NCBI RefSeq assembly: GCF_010682065.1
Contig: NZ_JAAGWG010000004.1
Span: forward strand, 150,440 to 214,439
Direction: 5' to 3'
Source: Blastococcus saxobsidens
GTDB lineage: Bacteria > Actinomycetota > Actinomycetes > Mycobacteriales > Geodermatophilaceae
Length of the DNA stretch: 64,000 bases
Shown here: piece after piece, positions 53,858 to 63,135 of the stretch
How the letters are laid out: every line of letters starts with the position of its first letter
How positions within the stretch are numbered: the first letter of the stretch is position 1
Translations under genes and position numbers: made by a program
Notes under the pieces: model-generated
Told to the model about the DNA's origin: nothing
The model's input: only the letters and a program-made list of their open reading frames with translations
The model's database searches: none

Positions 53858-54745
53858 GTGAGCGTCGACATGGCCGCGGCCGCGGACTTCCTGGCCGGTT
53901 CCGCCCGGGTGCTGGACCGCCGCCGGTTCGAGCTGCTGTTCGGTGGGAGCGGGGCGGAGCCGGTGCTCGCCGCGGTCGACGGCTACCGGAATCCCGACGG
54001 TGGCTACGGCTGGGGACTGGAGCCCGACCTCCGGTCGACGACCAGCCAGCCCGGCGGGGCGCTGCACGCGCTCGAGGTGTTCGCCGAGACCGGGGCGGCG
54101 GCCGCGGACCGGGCGCGGCAGCTGTGCGACTGGCTGGCCGCCGTGACGCTGCCCGACGGCGGGCTGCCGTTCGCGTTGCCCGTGCCCGACCCGGCGGCGT
54201 GCGCGCCGTTCTGGGCATCGGCGGACACCGACCGCTCCTCGCTGCAGATCACCGCGGTGGTGGCCGCGACGGCCTACCGGGTGGCGGCCGTCGTCCCCGG
54301 CGTGGGCGAGCACCCGTGGCTGGCCCGGGCCACCGACTGCTGCCTGGCGGCGATCGACCGGCTCGCCGCGGGGGCGCACGCGATGGAGCTGGCGTTCGCG
54401 GTGCGCTTCCTCGACGCGGCGGCGGCCACCTGGCCCGATGCGGTCGCGCGGGTGGAGCGGCTGCGCGACCTGGTCCCCGCCGACGGCCTGCTGCACGTGG
54501 CCGGCGGGGCCCCGGACGAGTACATGCGCCCGCTGGACTTCGCACCGCTGCCCGGGGGGCCGGGGCGGTCGCTCTTCGCACCGGGGGTGGTCGACGCGGA
54601 GCTCGACCGGCTCGCGGACGCCCAGCAGGACGACGGGGGGTGGCCGGTGGATTTCGTCAGTTACTCACCGGCGGCCACCCTGGAGTGGCGGGGCCACCGA
54701 ACTGTGGAGGCGCTCTCGCTGCTCTGGGCCAACGCCCGCCTCTGA
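53858..54745 (+). CDS. Alpha/alpha-toroid (prenyltransferase/terpene cyclase-like) protein of unknown function
   Basis: The 295-residue product has repeated motifs typical of the alpha/alpha-toroid fold (NPDGGYGWGLEPDLRS, LPDGGLPFALP, QQDDGGWPVDF), as in squalene-hopene cyclase beta domains. No DxDD motif or prenyltransferase active site is recognisable, so catalysis is not claimed. The GTG at 53858 lacks a ribosome-binding site but CACAGT lies 6 nt upstream. Convergent with the methyltransferase gene, with 10 bases between. Confidence 0.72.
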   Translation: MSVDMAAAADFLAGSARVLDRRRFELLFGGSGAEPVLAAVDGYRNPDGGYGWGLEPDLRSTTSQPGGALHALEVFAETGAAAADRARQLCDWLAAVTLPDGGLPFALPVPDPAACAPFWASADTDRSSLQITAVVAATAYRVAAVVPGVGEHPWLARATDCCLAAIDRLAAGAHAMELAFAVRFLDAAAATWPDAVARVERLRDLVPADGLLHVAGGAPDEYMRPLDFAPLPGGPGRSLFAPGVVDAELDRLADAQQDDGGWPVDFVSYSPAATLEWRGHRTVEALSLLWANARL

Positions 54746-54755
54746 CCCCGGGAGG

Positions 54756-55361
54756 TCAGGCCGGGCGCAGGAGCGCGACGAGGAAATCGGAGTCCGGACT
54801 GAACGGCCGCAGGTCCCAGGTGGACAGCAGCAGGTCCGGTTCCCAGCCGGCGGTCCGGGCGTCGGCGAGGAACTGGTCGAACTCGTAGCCGCGGCCCGCT
54901 CCGAAGCCGATCGCCACCCGCCCCTCGCGGGACACGTGCGCCCGCATCCGGCGGAGCACCTCGACCCGTGTCGACTCGGCCAGGAAGGTCACCACGTTGC
55001 CGGCGCAGACGATCGCGTCGAACGGTTCGGCCTCCCCCGCTGCCGGGAGGTCCAGCTCGGCGAGGTCGCCGACCAGCCACCGGGCGGCCGGGTGCTGCTC
55101 CCGCGCCTCGGCCACCAGCACCGGGTCGCCGTCGACGCCGACCACCTGGTGCCCGGCCGCGGCGAGGAACCCGCCGATCCGCCCGGTGCCCGAACCCGCG
55201 TCGAGGACCCGCGCGCGCCGCGGGAGCATCGCGTCGACCAGCCGGGCCTCGCCCACGAGGTCGTGCCCGGCCTCGGCGAGGTCCCGGAAGCGCTGGATGT
55301 AGGCGGCCGAGTGCTCCGGGTTCTCCTCCGTCAGGCGCGTCCACATGCTGGGTTCGGTCAT
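54756..55361 (-). CDS. Class I SAM-dependent methyltransferase
   Basis: The 201-residue methyltransferase has motif I LDAGSGTGRIGGFLA, an acidic residue after beta 2 (VVGVDGDPVLV), and FDAIVCAGNVVTFL as motif IV. The substrate is unknown; it resembles the generic methyltransf_25 group. The ATG at 55361 has no ribosome-binding site; TAGAAC (55368-55373 on the other strand) ends 6 nt upstream, so the mRNA may be leaderless. Confidence 0.85.
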   Translation of the reverse strand: MTEPSMWTRLTEENPEHSAAYIQRFRDLAEAGHDLVGEARLVDAMLPRRARVLDAGSGTGRIGGFLAAAGHQVVGVDGDPVLVAEAREQHPAARWLVGDLAELDLPAAGEAEPFDAIVCAGNVVTFLAESTRVEVLRRMRAHVSREGRVAIGFGAGRGYEFDQFLADARTAGWEPDLLLSTWDLRPFSPDSDFLVALLRPA

Positions 55362-55404
55362 GACGCCGTTCTACACGGGGTGGGCCGGTGCCCCGGGGAG
55401 CGCG

Positions 55405-56748
55405 TCACCCGGGCGGCCTCCAGTCCGGCGGCTCGGCCGGCTGGAGGGCGGGGTCGTCGGCGGTGAGCGTGCGGACCGGTCCCGGGGGCGTGAGCGGACC
55501 CTCGAAGCGCACGGTCACCCGGCCCAGGCCGCGCCCCCAGACCCAGCCGGCGCCGAGCTCGTCGTGCCGCACGTCCTGCCCCGGCCACCAGCGCTTGTCG
55601 GCGGGCAGGTCGGGCTCCGCCTCGGTCGCCGCGGCGTCCGGCGCGGCCACGGCTGCCTCCTGCGGCTCGTCGGAGTCGGCGAACAGGTCGCCCTGGGCGT
55701 AGACCGACAGCCCCGAGACGCCGACGCCGAGCAGCCGCAGCCCCCCGGCGGTGCCCGCCTCGGTCAGCAGCCGACGGGCGGTGGAGGCGATCAGCCGCGG
55801 GTCGTCGGTCGGCTGGGGGAGCGTCTGGGAGCGGGTGAGCGTGGTGAAGTCGTAGCGGCGCAGCTTCAGCGTCACGGTGCGCCCGGAGAAGGCCGACTTC
55901 CGCAGCCGCTCCCCCACCCGCGCCGCCATGGAGTCGATCTCCCGGGCCAGCACGCCGACGTCGGTGAGGTCCCGCTCGAAGGTCTCCTCGTGCGACACCG
56001 ACTTCACCTCGCGGTCGGGCACCACGGCGCGCTCGTCGTCCGCGCGGGCCAGCGCGTGCAGCCCGGCGCCGTGGGCGCGCCCGGCCAGCGCGACCAGGTC
56101 CGGCAGCGAGCGCGCGGCCAGGTCCCCCACAGTCTTCACGCCCACCTGGTGCAGCCGTTCGGCCGTCGCGGGTCCGACGCCGCCCAGCCGGGTCACCGGC
56201 AGCGGGTGCAGCACCTCGAGCTCCTGCCCCGGGGCGACGACCACCAGGCCGTCGGGCTTCTGCAGGTCCGAGCCGATCTTCGCCATCAGCTTCGACGTGC
56301 CGATGCCCACCGAGCCGGTCACTCCCCCGGTCGCCGCCTCGATGCGCTCCTTGAGCTCCTGGGCCAGCGCCGTCACGCCGTCGACGGAGAGGTCGTGCTC
56401 CCCGCCGGCGGCGAGGTCGACGTAGGCCTCGTCGATGGAGACCGGTTCCACCAGCGGCGACAGCTCGCGCAGCAGGCCCATGACGACGTCGGAGGTGCGC
56501 CGGTAGGCGGCGAACCGGCCGCCGAGGAACGCCGTCCCGGCGGGGCAGCGTCGCCGTGCCTCCGCTGTCGACATGGCCGACCGGGCGCCGTAGGCGCGGG
56601 CCTCGTAGGAGGCGGTGGCGACGACGCCCCGGCCGCCCACCCCGCCGACGACGACCGGCCGGCCGCGCAGCGACGGCTTGTCCCGCTGCTCGACCGCGGC
56701 GAAGAAGGCGTCGAGGTCCAGGTGCAGGATGCTCGCGGCTCCCCTCAC
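55405..56748 (-). CDS. dinB: DNA polymerase IV (Y family)
   Basis: The 447-residue translesion polymerase has catalytic carboxylates in ILHLDLDAFFAAVEQ and SIDEAYVDL, and a thumb with helix-hairpin-helix LGGVGPATAERLHQ. The little-finger domain includes SVSHEETFERDL. After about residue 350 comes an extra C-terminal part with DVRHDELGAGWVWGRG, found in actinobacterial DinP proteins. No clamp-binding tip is obvious at the very C-terminus. GTG at 56748 with GAGGGA upstream. Confidence 0.92.
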   Translation of the reverse strand: MRGAASILHLDLDAFFAAVEQRDKPSLRGRPVVVGGVGGRGVVATASYEARAYGARSAMSTAEARRRCPAGTAFLGGRFAAYRRTSDVVMGLLRELSPLVEPVSIDEAYVDLAAGGEHDLSVDGVTALAQELKERIEAATGGVTGSVGIGTSKLMAKIGSDLQKPDGLVVVAPGQELEVLHPLPVTRLGGVGPATAERLHQVGVKTVGDLAARSLPDLVALAGRAHGAGLHALARADDERAVVPDREVKSVSHEETFERDLTDVGVLAREIDSMAARVGERLRKSAFSGRTVTLKLRRYDFTTLTRSQTLPQPTDDPRLIASTARRLLTEAGTAGGLRLLGVGVSGLSVYAQGDLFADSDEPQEAAVAAPDAAATEAEPDLPADKRWWPGQDVRHDELGAGWVWGRGLGRVTVRFEGPLTPPGPVRTLTADDPALQPAEPPDWRPPG

Positions 56749-56863
56749 GACCGGTCCCTCACCCCTCCATTGTCCGCGTCCACCCGGCGGAGGGACTTCC
56801 TTGCCCGCGTCGTCCCGCAACTGCGAGGCTGGATCTCCCGGTCGACGAGGAGGGCGCAAGGGC

Positions 56864-57421
56864 ATGGCTTCGGTGTTCCTCGTGCTCGGTGGCCTCGGCG
56901 TGGTCGTGCTCCTGCTGTCGCTGTTCGTCGGCGAGCTCGGTGACCTCGGGATCGGCGACGTCGACACCGACGGGCCGTTCTCGGTGCCGGCCATCGCGGC
57001 GCTGCTCGGCGGCATCGGGTTCGGCGGTGCCGCGGCCACCAGCCTGCTGCCCGAGACTCTCCCCGACGTCGTCCGGGCCCTGCTCGCGCTGGCCGTGGGC
57101 GTCGCCGTCGCCGTTCCGCTGGCCTGGGGCGCGGTCCGGCTGTCCCGGGCGCTCAAGGACATGCCGACCCAGCCGACGCTGACCCGCCACCACCTGGTGG
57201 GTGCGCAGGGCGTCGTCGTCTCGACGGTGCCGAGCCCCGGCTACGGCGAGGTGCGCCTGACGGTCGCCGGCCAGCAGCTGAAGTTCTCCGCCCGCAGCGA
57301 CGCGCCGCTGCTCACCGGGACGCCGGTCTACGTCGTCGAGGCGCTCAGCGACACCGCGGTCGAGGTCGTCTCGACCGCGCCCGACAGCACCCATCCCCTG
57401 CCCGGAGGCGAATCCCCGTGA
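56864..57421 (+). CDS. NfeD-like membrane protein
   Basis: The 185-residue protein has an N-terminal membrane helix, a second hydrophobic block (LPDVVRALLALAVGVAVAVPLAWG) and a C-terminal OB-like NfeD domain (HHLVGAQGVVVSTVPSPGYG). NfeD proteins are encoded with SPFH/flotillin proteins and are thought to act with them in membrane organisation; this is the short form without a protease domain. ATG at 56864 with AGGAGGG upstream. Its stop overlaps the flotillin-like gene (GTGA). Confidence 0.82.
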   Translation: MASVFLVLGGLGVVVLLLSLFVGELGDLGIGDVDTDGPFSVPAIAALLGGIGFGGAAATSLLPETLPDVVRALLALAVGVAVAVPLAWGAVRLSRALKDMPTQPTLTRHHLVGAQGVVVSTVPSPGYGEVRLTVAGQQLKFSARSDAPLLTGTPVYVVEALSDTAVEVVSTAPDSTHPLPGGESP

Positions 57422-58953
57422 CGCTGCTCTACGCCATCGGCGGCATCGCCGTCCTGGTCCTCCTGCTGATCCTGCTCGTCCTGAGCCGCATCAAGGTCGC
57501 CGGCCCCAACCAGGCGTTCCTCGTCACCGGCCGGCAGGGCCGCCAGGTCACCAGCGAGGCCGGCGTCGTCTCCCGCGACTCGTCCGGCCAGAAGGTGGTC
57601 ATGGGCGCGAGCGTCTTCGTGCTGCCGGTCGTGCAGAAGCTGCACACGATGGACCTGTCCAGCCGCCGGATCCCGGTCGGCATCCGCGGCGCGGTCTCCA
57701 AGCAGGGCGTGAAGTGCGACCTCGAGGGCGTGGCGATCGTCAAGGTGGGTGGCACCGAGGACTCCATCCGCGCCGCCGCCCAGCGCTTCCTCAACCAGCA
57801 GGAGGGCATCGACACCTTCACCTCCGAGGTGCTCGCCGGCGCCCTGCGCTCGATCGTCGGCCGGCTGACGATCGAGGAGATCATCCGCGACCGGGCCGCG
57901 TTCGCCTCCGCCGTCGCCGAGGAGGCCGAGTCCTCGCTGACCGGGCAGGGCCTGGTGCTGGACACCTTCCAGCTGCAGGACATCCAGGCGGAGGGCTCCT
58001 ACCTGGCCGACCTCGGCCGCCCCGAGGCCGCGCGGGTGCTCAAGGAGGCCAGCATCGCCGAGGCGCGCGCCCGGCAGGCCGCGCAGCAGGAGCAGCTGCT
58101 GGCCGACGAGGCGATCGCGATCTCCCAGCGGCAGCTGGCGCTCAAGCAGGCCGAGATCACCGCCGAGACCGACGCCGCCAAGGCGCGTGCAGCGGCCGCC
58201 GGACCGCTGGCGCAGGCCGCGCAGGACCAGGCGATCCTCATGGAGCAGGAAAAGGTCGCCGAGCGGACCGCGGCGCTCACCGAGCGTCAGCTGGACACCG
58301 AGGTGCGCCGTCCCGCCGACGCCGAGCGGTACAAGGTGGAGCAGGAGGCCGAGGGCCGCAAGAACTCCGCGATCCTCACTGCGGAGGCCCAGCGCCAGGC
58401 CACGATCGCCGCAGCCCAGGCCGCCGCCGAGCAGGCCCGGCTCTCCGGTGAGGGCGAGCGGGCCCGCCGCTCGGCGCTGGCCGAGGCGGAGGCGATCGAG
58501 GGCGCCAAGCGCGGTGAGGCCGAGAAGCTGCGCCGCCAGGCCATCGCCGACGCCGTCGAGCGCGAGGGCGCGGCGGAGGCCGCGGCGATCCTCGCCCGCG
58601 GTCAGGCCGAGGCCGAGGCCCTCGATGCCCGCTCGGACGCCTTCGCCAAGTACGGCGAGGCCGCGATCCTGGAGATGCTGGTCAAGGTGCTGCCCGACGT
58701 CGTCGGCGCCGCGGCGGCGCCGCTGTCGAGCGTGGACAAGATGACGGTCATCTCGACCGACGGCGCCGGCTCGCTGGGCAGGTCGGTGGCGGCCAACGTC
58801 GCGCAGGGGCTGCAGCTGTCGGGTGACCTGACCGGCATCGACGTCGGCGCGCTGCTGCGCCGGCTCAGCGGCTCCGCCGCGGCCGACGCCGGGACCAGCA
58901 TCCCGATCAGCGCCGACGGCGACAGCGTCTCCCGCAACGGCTCCGGCGCCTGA
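57418..58953 (+). CDS. Flotillin-like SPFH domain protein
   Basis: The 511-residue protein has an N-terminal membrane anchor (LLYAIGGIAVLVLLLILLV), an SPFH domain (about 30-190), and a long Ala/Glu/Arg-rich coiled coil (about 200-400) with GEGERARRSALAEAEAIEGA. A C-terminal region contains YGEAAILEMLVKVLPDVVGA. Length and layout match bacterial flotillins such as FloT/YqiK, scaffolds of membrane microdomains. GTG start overlapping the nfeD-like stop, the usual two-gene unit. Confidence 0.92.
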   Translation: MTLLYAIGGIAVLVLLLILLVLSRIKVAGPNQAFLVTGRQGRQVTSEAGVVSRDSSGQKVVMGASVFVLPVVQKLHTMDLSSRRIPVGIRGAVSKQGVKCDLEGVAIVKVGGTEDSIRAAAQRFLNQQEGIDTFTSEVLAGALRSIVGRLTIEEIIRDRAAFASAVAEEAESSLTGQGLVLDTFQLQDIQAEGSYLADLGRPEAARVLKEASIAEARARQAAQQEQLLADEAIAISQRQLALKQAEITAETDAAKARAAAAGPLAQAAQDQAILMEQEKVAERTAALTERQLDTEVRRPADAERYKVEQEAEGRKNSAILTAEAQRQATIAAAQAAAEQARLSGEGERARRSALAEAEAIEGAKRGEAEKLRRQAIADAVEREGAAEAAAILARGQAEAEALDARSDAFAKYGEAAILEMLVKVLPDVVGAAAAPLSSVDKMTVISTDGAGSLGRSVAANVAQGLQLSGDLTGIDVGALLRRLSGSAAADAGTSIPISADGDSVSRNGSGA

Positions 58954-58958
58954 GCCCT

Positions 58959-59486
58959 GTGGACGGCGAGCCCCGGTGGCCGTCCTGGCGCCGGGTGGGC
59001 GCCATCGTCCCGGTGGGGGCGGCCTACGTCGGCGCCGGGCAGGAGGCCCTGCACGCTCTCGTCCAGTGGAACGAGGGGTGGAGCTGGCCGGTCGCGCTCC
59101 TGCGGGCCGGGGGGTGGGCGGTCGCCATGGTGCTCGTCTTCGCCGCACAGCGGGCCGGGTGGTTCGTGCCGGAGGAGGAGGCCGCCGCACGGGCGATCGT
59201 GCGCCGTGCGCTGGCCACCGGCGAGCTGCCTCCCGACGGAGAGCCCGCGGCGTGGCGGGTCCGCCTGCAGGGGGAGATCGACGCGGCGGCCCAGGACCGC
59301 TGGGTCGTCCCGGGGATCGGACTGCTGCTCGCGGTGCTCGTGGCTGCCGCAGCCGTCGTGCTCGGTGACCCGCTCGTGGGGCTGCTCGCGGCCGCGCTCG
59401 CCGGCTTCGTCGTCGTCCCGGTGCGCTGGTCCTCCGGCCGCATGGCGCGAGCGGAGCAGCTCCTCGCCCGGGTGGACGCTCTCTGA
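58959..59486 (+). CDS. Small membrane protein of unknown function
   Basis: The 175-residue product has about four hydrophobic segments (VGAIVPVGAAYVGAG; LLRAGGWAVAMVLVFAAQ; GIGLLLAVLVAAAAVVLG; LVGLLAAALAGFVVVPV) and an amphipathic, charged middle. I do not recognise the family. It starts with GTG five bases after the flotillin-like stop, so it is probably the third gene of that operon. Confidence 0.68.
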   Translation: MDGEPRWPSWRRVGAIVPVGAAYVGAGQEALHALVQWNEGWSWPVALLRAGGWAVAMVLVFAAQRAGWFVPEEEAAARAIVRRALATGELPPDGEPAAWRVRLQGEIDAAAQDRWVVPGIGLLLAVLVAAAAVVLGDPLVGLLAAALAGFVVVPVRWSSGRMARAEQLLARVDAL

Positions 59487-59538
59487 GAGGGACGCCGATG
59501 GCTGGTGGACCGGGAGCGGCACCGTTGCGTTCCGCAGC

Positions 59539-60086
59539 GTGACGGAGCTCGACGAGGAGGGGCCGGCCCCATCCGCCGGTGGAGGGCGCCGGGTGGCCAC
59601 GCTGCTCGGCTTCCTGGACCACCACCGCGCCACGCTGGAGTGGAAGACGCGCGGCCCGGACGCCGACGGCCTCCGTGCCACGGTGGGCGCGCCTCGACGA
59701 TGACGCTGGGCGGGCTGCTGCTCGAGCACCTGACGCTCGTCGAGGGACTCTGGTTCGCCCTGCGGCTGCGCGGCCGGAGCCCGGGGAAGGTCTGGGAGCC
59801 CGTCGACCGGGACGCCGACCCCGACTGGGCCTGGCACTCGGCGGCCGACGACTCCCCCGCGGAGCTCAGGGCCCGCTGGGAGGGCGCGGTCGAGCGCTCC
59901 CGGGAGCTGGTCGCCGAGGCGCTGGCCGACGGCGGCCTCGACACCCGCTGCACCGTGCCGCCGTGGGACGACGACACCCGGCCGACGCTGCGCTGGGTGC
60001 TGGTCCACATGATCGAGGAGTACGCGCGGCACAACGGCCACGCCGACCTGCTCCGGGAGTCCGTCGACGGCCGGACCCGGGAGTGA
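59539..60086 (+). pseudogene. DinB-like DUF664 family gene split by a frameshift
   Basis: The first part (GTG at 59539 to TGA at 59701-59703) reads VATLLGFLDHHRATLEWKTR and so on. The family continues in another frame from ATG 59700 to 60086 (STMTLGGLLLEHLTLVEGLW, HMIEEYARHNGHADLLRE). Aligning to the usual DUF664 pattern, where P-S-T-M-x-L follows the first helix, places a single-base deletion in the CCN codon near 59692. The two parts now overlap as ATGA, so coupled translation into two pieces is possible. A sequencing error is the other explanation. The metal-site His of the C-terminal ARHNGHADLLR is retained. Confidence 0.75.
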
Positions 60087-60089
60087 CCC

Positions 60090-61814
60090 TCACTCCTCCG
60101 TGAGCGCCGCGGCGGGCAGCCAGTCGGCGTCGAGCAGTTCGGCGATCTCCTGCAGCGAGGCGGTGTCCGCGCCGGCGGTGGAGCCGCTGACCGCCAGCCG
60201 CTCCACCATCACCTTGGCCACCTGCTCCTCCACGGTGTCCGCGGCGAAGGCGATCCGCCACGGCGAGGTCTTGCCGTCGCGGTGGGTGCGGCCGGTGACC
60301 TGGCGGGCCTGGATGCCGGAGAAGCGCGGCTGGTGGAACAGCCCCACCCGCGGCGTCTCCGAGGCCGTGGAACCGCCGGGCAGCAGCTCCCCGGCGTGCA
60401 GGCTGATCGAGGCGGTGACGGTGAAGACGCAGACCATGGCGTCGCCGCGCTGGAACCGCAGCCGCTCGGCCTCCACGTCGAACCGGTCGCGCCCGTAGAT
60501 GCCGGCCACCGGGATGCCGGCGTCGAGCAGTGCCTCGCGGATCGGGTCGGCCGCCGTCTCCACGAACTCGACCGACACGGCCACCTGCCGCTCCGCCTCG
60601 ACCTGCGCCTTGATCCAGTCGACGGTGGCCTGCACCCGGATGAGGCCGGCTTTCTGCCGGAACCGGAGCAGCGCCGCGCGACCGCGGGCGGTCTGCCGGC
60701 CCCGCCGGGCCAGCTGCATCTCGGCCCGGAACTCCGACCACTCGGCCTCGTACGACGCCCGCTCGGCCGGGGTGAGCAGCACCGGCGTGCCGGTCACCGA
60801 CACCGGCCCCCAGGGCGCCGGGCGGTGCAGGGTGGCCCGGGGATCGGCGTCGGCCAGCCAGGACTGCAGCCGGGCGAGGTCGGCGCGGCGGGCGTCGGCG
60901 TCCTCGGTCCACTGCCAGCCGTAGCGCCCACGTTCCACGTGGAACCTGTGCCGCTCCAGCGCCTTGGGCAGGTCGGCCCACTCCTTGATCGACTCGCCGT
61001 GGCGGGCGGCGAACTCCGGCGCCAGGTAGGGCAGCTCCAGGGGCGTGTGCGCCGGGGTCGCCGTCGCGGCCAGCACGTAGGGGGTGTCCTTGACCCGGGC
61101 GGCGCCCGAGACGGCCTTCCAGTGCTTCCAGCGCTGGGTGGTCGTGTGCCGGACCATGTGCGCCTCGTCGGCGACGACGACGTCGAAGCGCAGCTTGCTC
61201 ACCTTGCCCAGCCGGTCCCACGTGGTCACGCACCAGCGCAGCCCGCCGTCGCCGAAGCCGGCGATCGAGCGGGCCCAGTGCGGGATGGTGATCGCGGCCG
61301 GCCGGTCGGCGATGACCAGCACCGTGCGTACGGGGCGCTGGGCGGCGATCTCGTGCACCGCCAGGATCGCCGTCCCGGTCTTGCCCACGCCCGGGTCGTC
61401 ACCGAGCAGGAACACCCGGCCGCCGGCGGCGGCGTGCGCGGCCACCACCTCGGCGCCGGCCTCCTGCGGCGCCCGGGGCACCATCGCCGGGGTGACCGGC
61501 AGCGGCCGCGGCGTCTCGTTCAGCTCGTCCTCGAGGAACCGCTCCAGGCTGTACGGCGGCGGGTCGTACGGGACCAGCTCCGGTGGCAGGGCACGGCCGA
61601 CGAAGACGTGCGCCTGCAGGCCCGGGTGCCAGACGGCGCCCGGCGCCGGGGCGCGGAACGGCACGGCGAGCACCCAGACGCGCTCCCCCGGCCCGGCCGT
61701 GGGCAGCTCGGGTGCGGCCTTCTTCGCCGCGGGCTTCCGTGGAGCGGCCCTGCGGGTCCGGGTGGCGGTCGTGCTGCGGCTGGTGGTCTTCGTGCTCCGC
61801 CGGCGTGGTGGCAT
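60090..61814 (-). CDS. SF2 DEAH-type helicase/ATPase (SNF2-like) of unknown role
   Basis: The 574-residue protein has a Lys/Arg/Ala-rich histone-like N-terminal tail (first 35 residues). The helicase motifs are I GDDPGVGKTGTA, II VVADEAHMV, III AATATPAHT and VI QVTGRTHRDGK. A helicase C-terminal domain follows, with no nuclease or extra DNA-binding domain recognisable. It could belong to a defence or repair system, but no partner gene is evident. ATG at 61814 with GAGGGGGAG upstream. A perfect parS site is embedded at 60932-60945. Confidence 0.82.
   Translation of the reverse strand: MPPRRRSTKTTSRSTTATRTRRAAPRKPAAKKAAPELPTAGPGERVWVLAVPFRAPAPGAVWHPGLQAHVFVGRALPPELVPYDPPPYSLERFLEDELNETPRPLPVTPAMVPRAPQEAGAEVVAAHAAAGGRVFLLGDDPGVGKTGTAILAVHEIAAQRPVRTVLVIADRPAAITIPHWARSIAGFGDGGLRWCVTTWDRLGKVSKLRFDVVVADEAHMVRHTTTQRWKHWKAVSGAARVKDTPYVLAATATPAHTPLELPYLAPEFAARHGESIKEWADLPKALERHRFHVERGRYGWQWTEDADARRADLARLQSWLADADPRATLHRPAPWGPVSVTGTPVLLTPAERASYEAEWSEFRAEMQLARRGRQTARGRAALLRFRQKAGLIRVQATVDWIKAQVEAERQVAVSVEFVETAADPIREALLDAGIPVAGIYGRDRFDVEAERLRFQRGDAMVCVFTVTASISLHAGELLPGGSTASETPRVGLFHQPRFSGIQARQVTGRTHRDGKTSPWRIAFAADTVEEQVAKVMVERLAVSGSTAGADTASLQEIAELLDADWLPAAALTEE
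60932..60945. other. parS: parS-like centromere site inside the helicase gene
   Basis: GTTCCACGTGGAAC, perfect palindrome, about 52 kb right of oriC; in the helicase frame it is read as R-F-H-V-E-R. Confidence 0.8.
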
Positions 61815-61886
61815 GCGTCGGTACTCCCCCTCGTTCCCCGGCACGGTAAGCGGCGGCAGGGACAGGACGTCTGATGGAATCGCCGG

Positions 61887-62750
61887 ATGACCGACGAGGC
61901 GACGGACGAGGCGACCGCCGACGAGCGCCTGTCCGCACGGACCGTGGGCGAGACCGGGCCGCGCGTCGTCTTCGTGCACGGCCTGTTCGGCCAGGGCAAG
62001 AACTGGACGACGGTCGCCAAGGGGCTGGCCGACGGGCACCGCGTGACGCTGCTCGACCTGCCCAACCACGGCCACTCGCCGTGGACCGAGCGCGTCGACT
62101 ACCTGGACATGGCGGAGCTGGTGGCCGAGGAGCTGGAGTCCTTCGGCGAGCCGGCGACCCTGGTCGGGCACTCGATGGGCGGCAAGGTGGCGATGCAGCT
62201 GGCCCTGCGCCGGCCGGAGCTGCTGCGCGCGCTCGTCGTCGTCGACATCGCCCCGGTCGAGTACCCCCTGCAGGGCGGCCGGACGGACGACGACGACGAG
62301 GAGGCCTCCCCGTTCGAGGAGTTCATCGCGGCCATGCGCGCGGTGGACCTGGAGTCGCTGAAGACCCGTGCGGACGCCGACGCCGCGCTCAAGGCGGCCG
62401 TGCCGAGCCGGATGGTCCGCGGGTTCCTGCTGCAGAGCCTGGTGCGCGAGGGCGTGGGCGAGGACGGGACCTGGCGCTGGCGGCTCAACCTCGACCTGCT
62501 GGCCCGTGACCTCGGCGAGCTGCGCGGGTTCCCGGAGCCGCCGCCCGGTGCCACCTACGACGGTCCGGTGCTGTGGGTGGCCGGGGCCAACTCGCACTAC
62601 GTGCTGAACGAGGACCGCCCGCGCATGGACGAGCTGTTCCCGCTGACGCGGCTGGTGCGAATCAAGAACGCGGGCCACTGGGTGCACTCCGAGCAGCCGG
62701 AGATCTTCCTGGAGACTATGCGCCGGTTCCTGGACCAGGTCGAGGACTGA
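61887..62750 (+). CDS. Alpha/beta hydrolase
   Basis: The 287-residue cytosolic hydrolase has the oxyanion region FVHGLFGQGKNW and nucleophile elbow LVGHSMGGKVAMQLA. A probable acid residue lies near WVAGANSHYV and the catalytic His in NAGHWVHSEQPE. It resembles the YbfF/ABHD11-like esterase group; the substrate is unknown. The ATG at 61887 has no ribosome-binding site; TGGAAT ends 6 nt upstream, a weak leaderless -10. Divergent from the helicase gene with 72 bases between. Confidence 0.88.
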   Translation: MTDEATDEATADERLSARTVGETGPRVVFVHGLFGQGKNWTTVAKGLADGHRVTLLDLPNHGHSPWTERVDYLDMAELVAEELESFGEPATLVGHSMGGKVAMQLALRRPELLRALVVVDIAPVEYPLQGGRTDDDDEEASPFEEFIAAMRAVDLESLKTRADADAALKAAVPSRMVRGFLLQSLVREGVGEDGTWRWRLNLDLLARDLGELRGFPEPPPGATYDGPVLWVAGANSHYVLNEDRPRMDELFPLTRLVRIKNAGHWVHSEQPEIFLETMRRFLDQVED

Positions 62751-62765
62751 GAGCACGCTGGGAGC

Positions 62766-63080
62766 GTGACCGAGGCCTGGGTACCGGACGCGTGCACGCT
62801 GCCCACCGTGGAGCGACCTGTGCGCATCGCGGAGTTCCAGGGCCTGGCCGATGTCACGCGCAGCAGCGTTCGGCACTCGCCGACGCGGCTGACCGCTGAA
62901 CTGGAACCGGCACCCGGGCTGGCCGACGAGGTGCGCCACCTGACCCGCCGGGAGTCGGAGTGCTGCTCCTTCTTCGGGTTCGTCGTGCGCGAGGAGCCCG
63001 GACGGGTGCTCCTGGACATCGACGTCCCCGAACCGCACGCGGAGGTCCTGGACGGGCTGGCTCGGCTCCTCGGCCGGTGA
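62766..63080 (+). CDS. Small actinobacterial protein with CCSFF motif
   Basis: The 104-residue protein has the pattern WVPDACTLPTVERPVRIAEF near the start and RRESECCSFFGFVV in the middle. Similar small proteins occur alone or next to MerR-type regulators and heavy-metal genes in actinobacteria; their function is unknown and the paired Cys suggest metal or thiol binding (inference). The GTG at 62766 has CACGCT ending 6 nt upstream and no ribosome-binding site. It follows the hydrolase gene by 15 bases. Confidence 0.72.
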   Translation: MTEAWVPDACTLPTVERPVRIAEFQGLADVTRSSVRHSPTRLTAELEPAPGLADEVRHLTRRESECCSFFGFVVREEPGRVLLDIDVPEPHAEVLDGLARLLGR

Positions 63081-63135
63081 CACAGGGTGTGCCGGCTGGT
63101 TACGGGACGGCGAAGGACCTATCGTCTCGGGCGGC

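Noticed and set aside
57418..58953. Flotillin-like gene as an ATP synthase or stomatin protease partner
   Set aside because: Length, the long coiled coil and the NfeD-like neighbour match flotillin; no protease is present.
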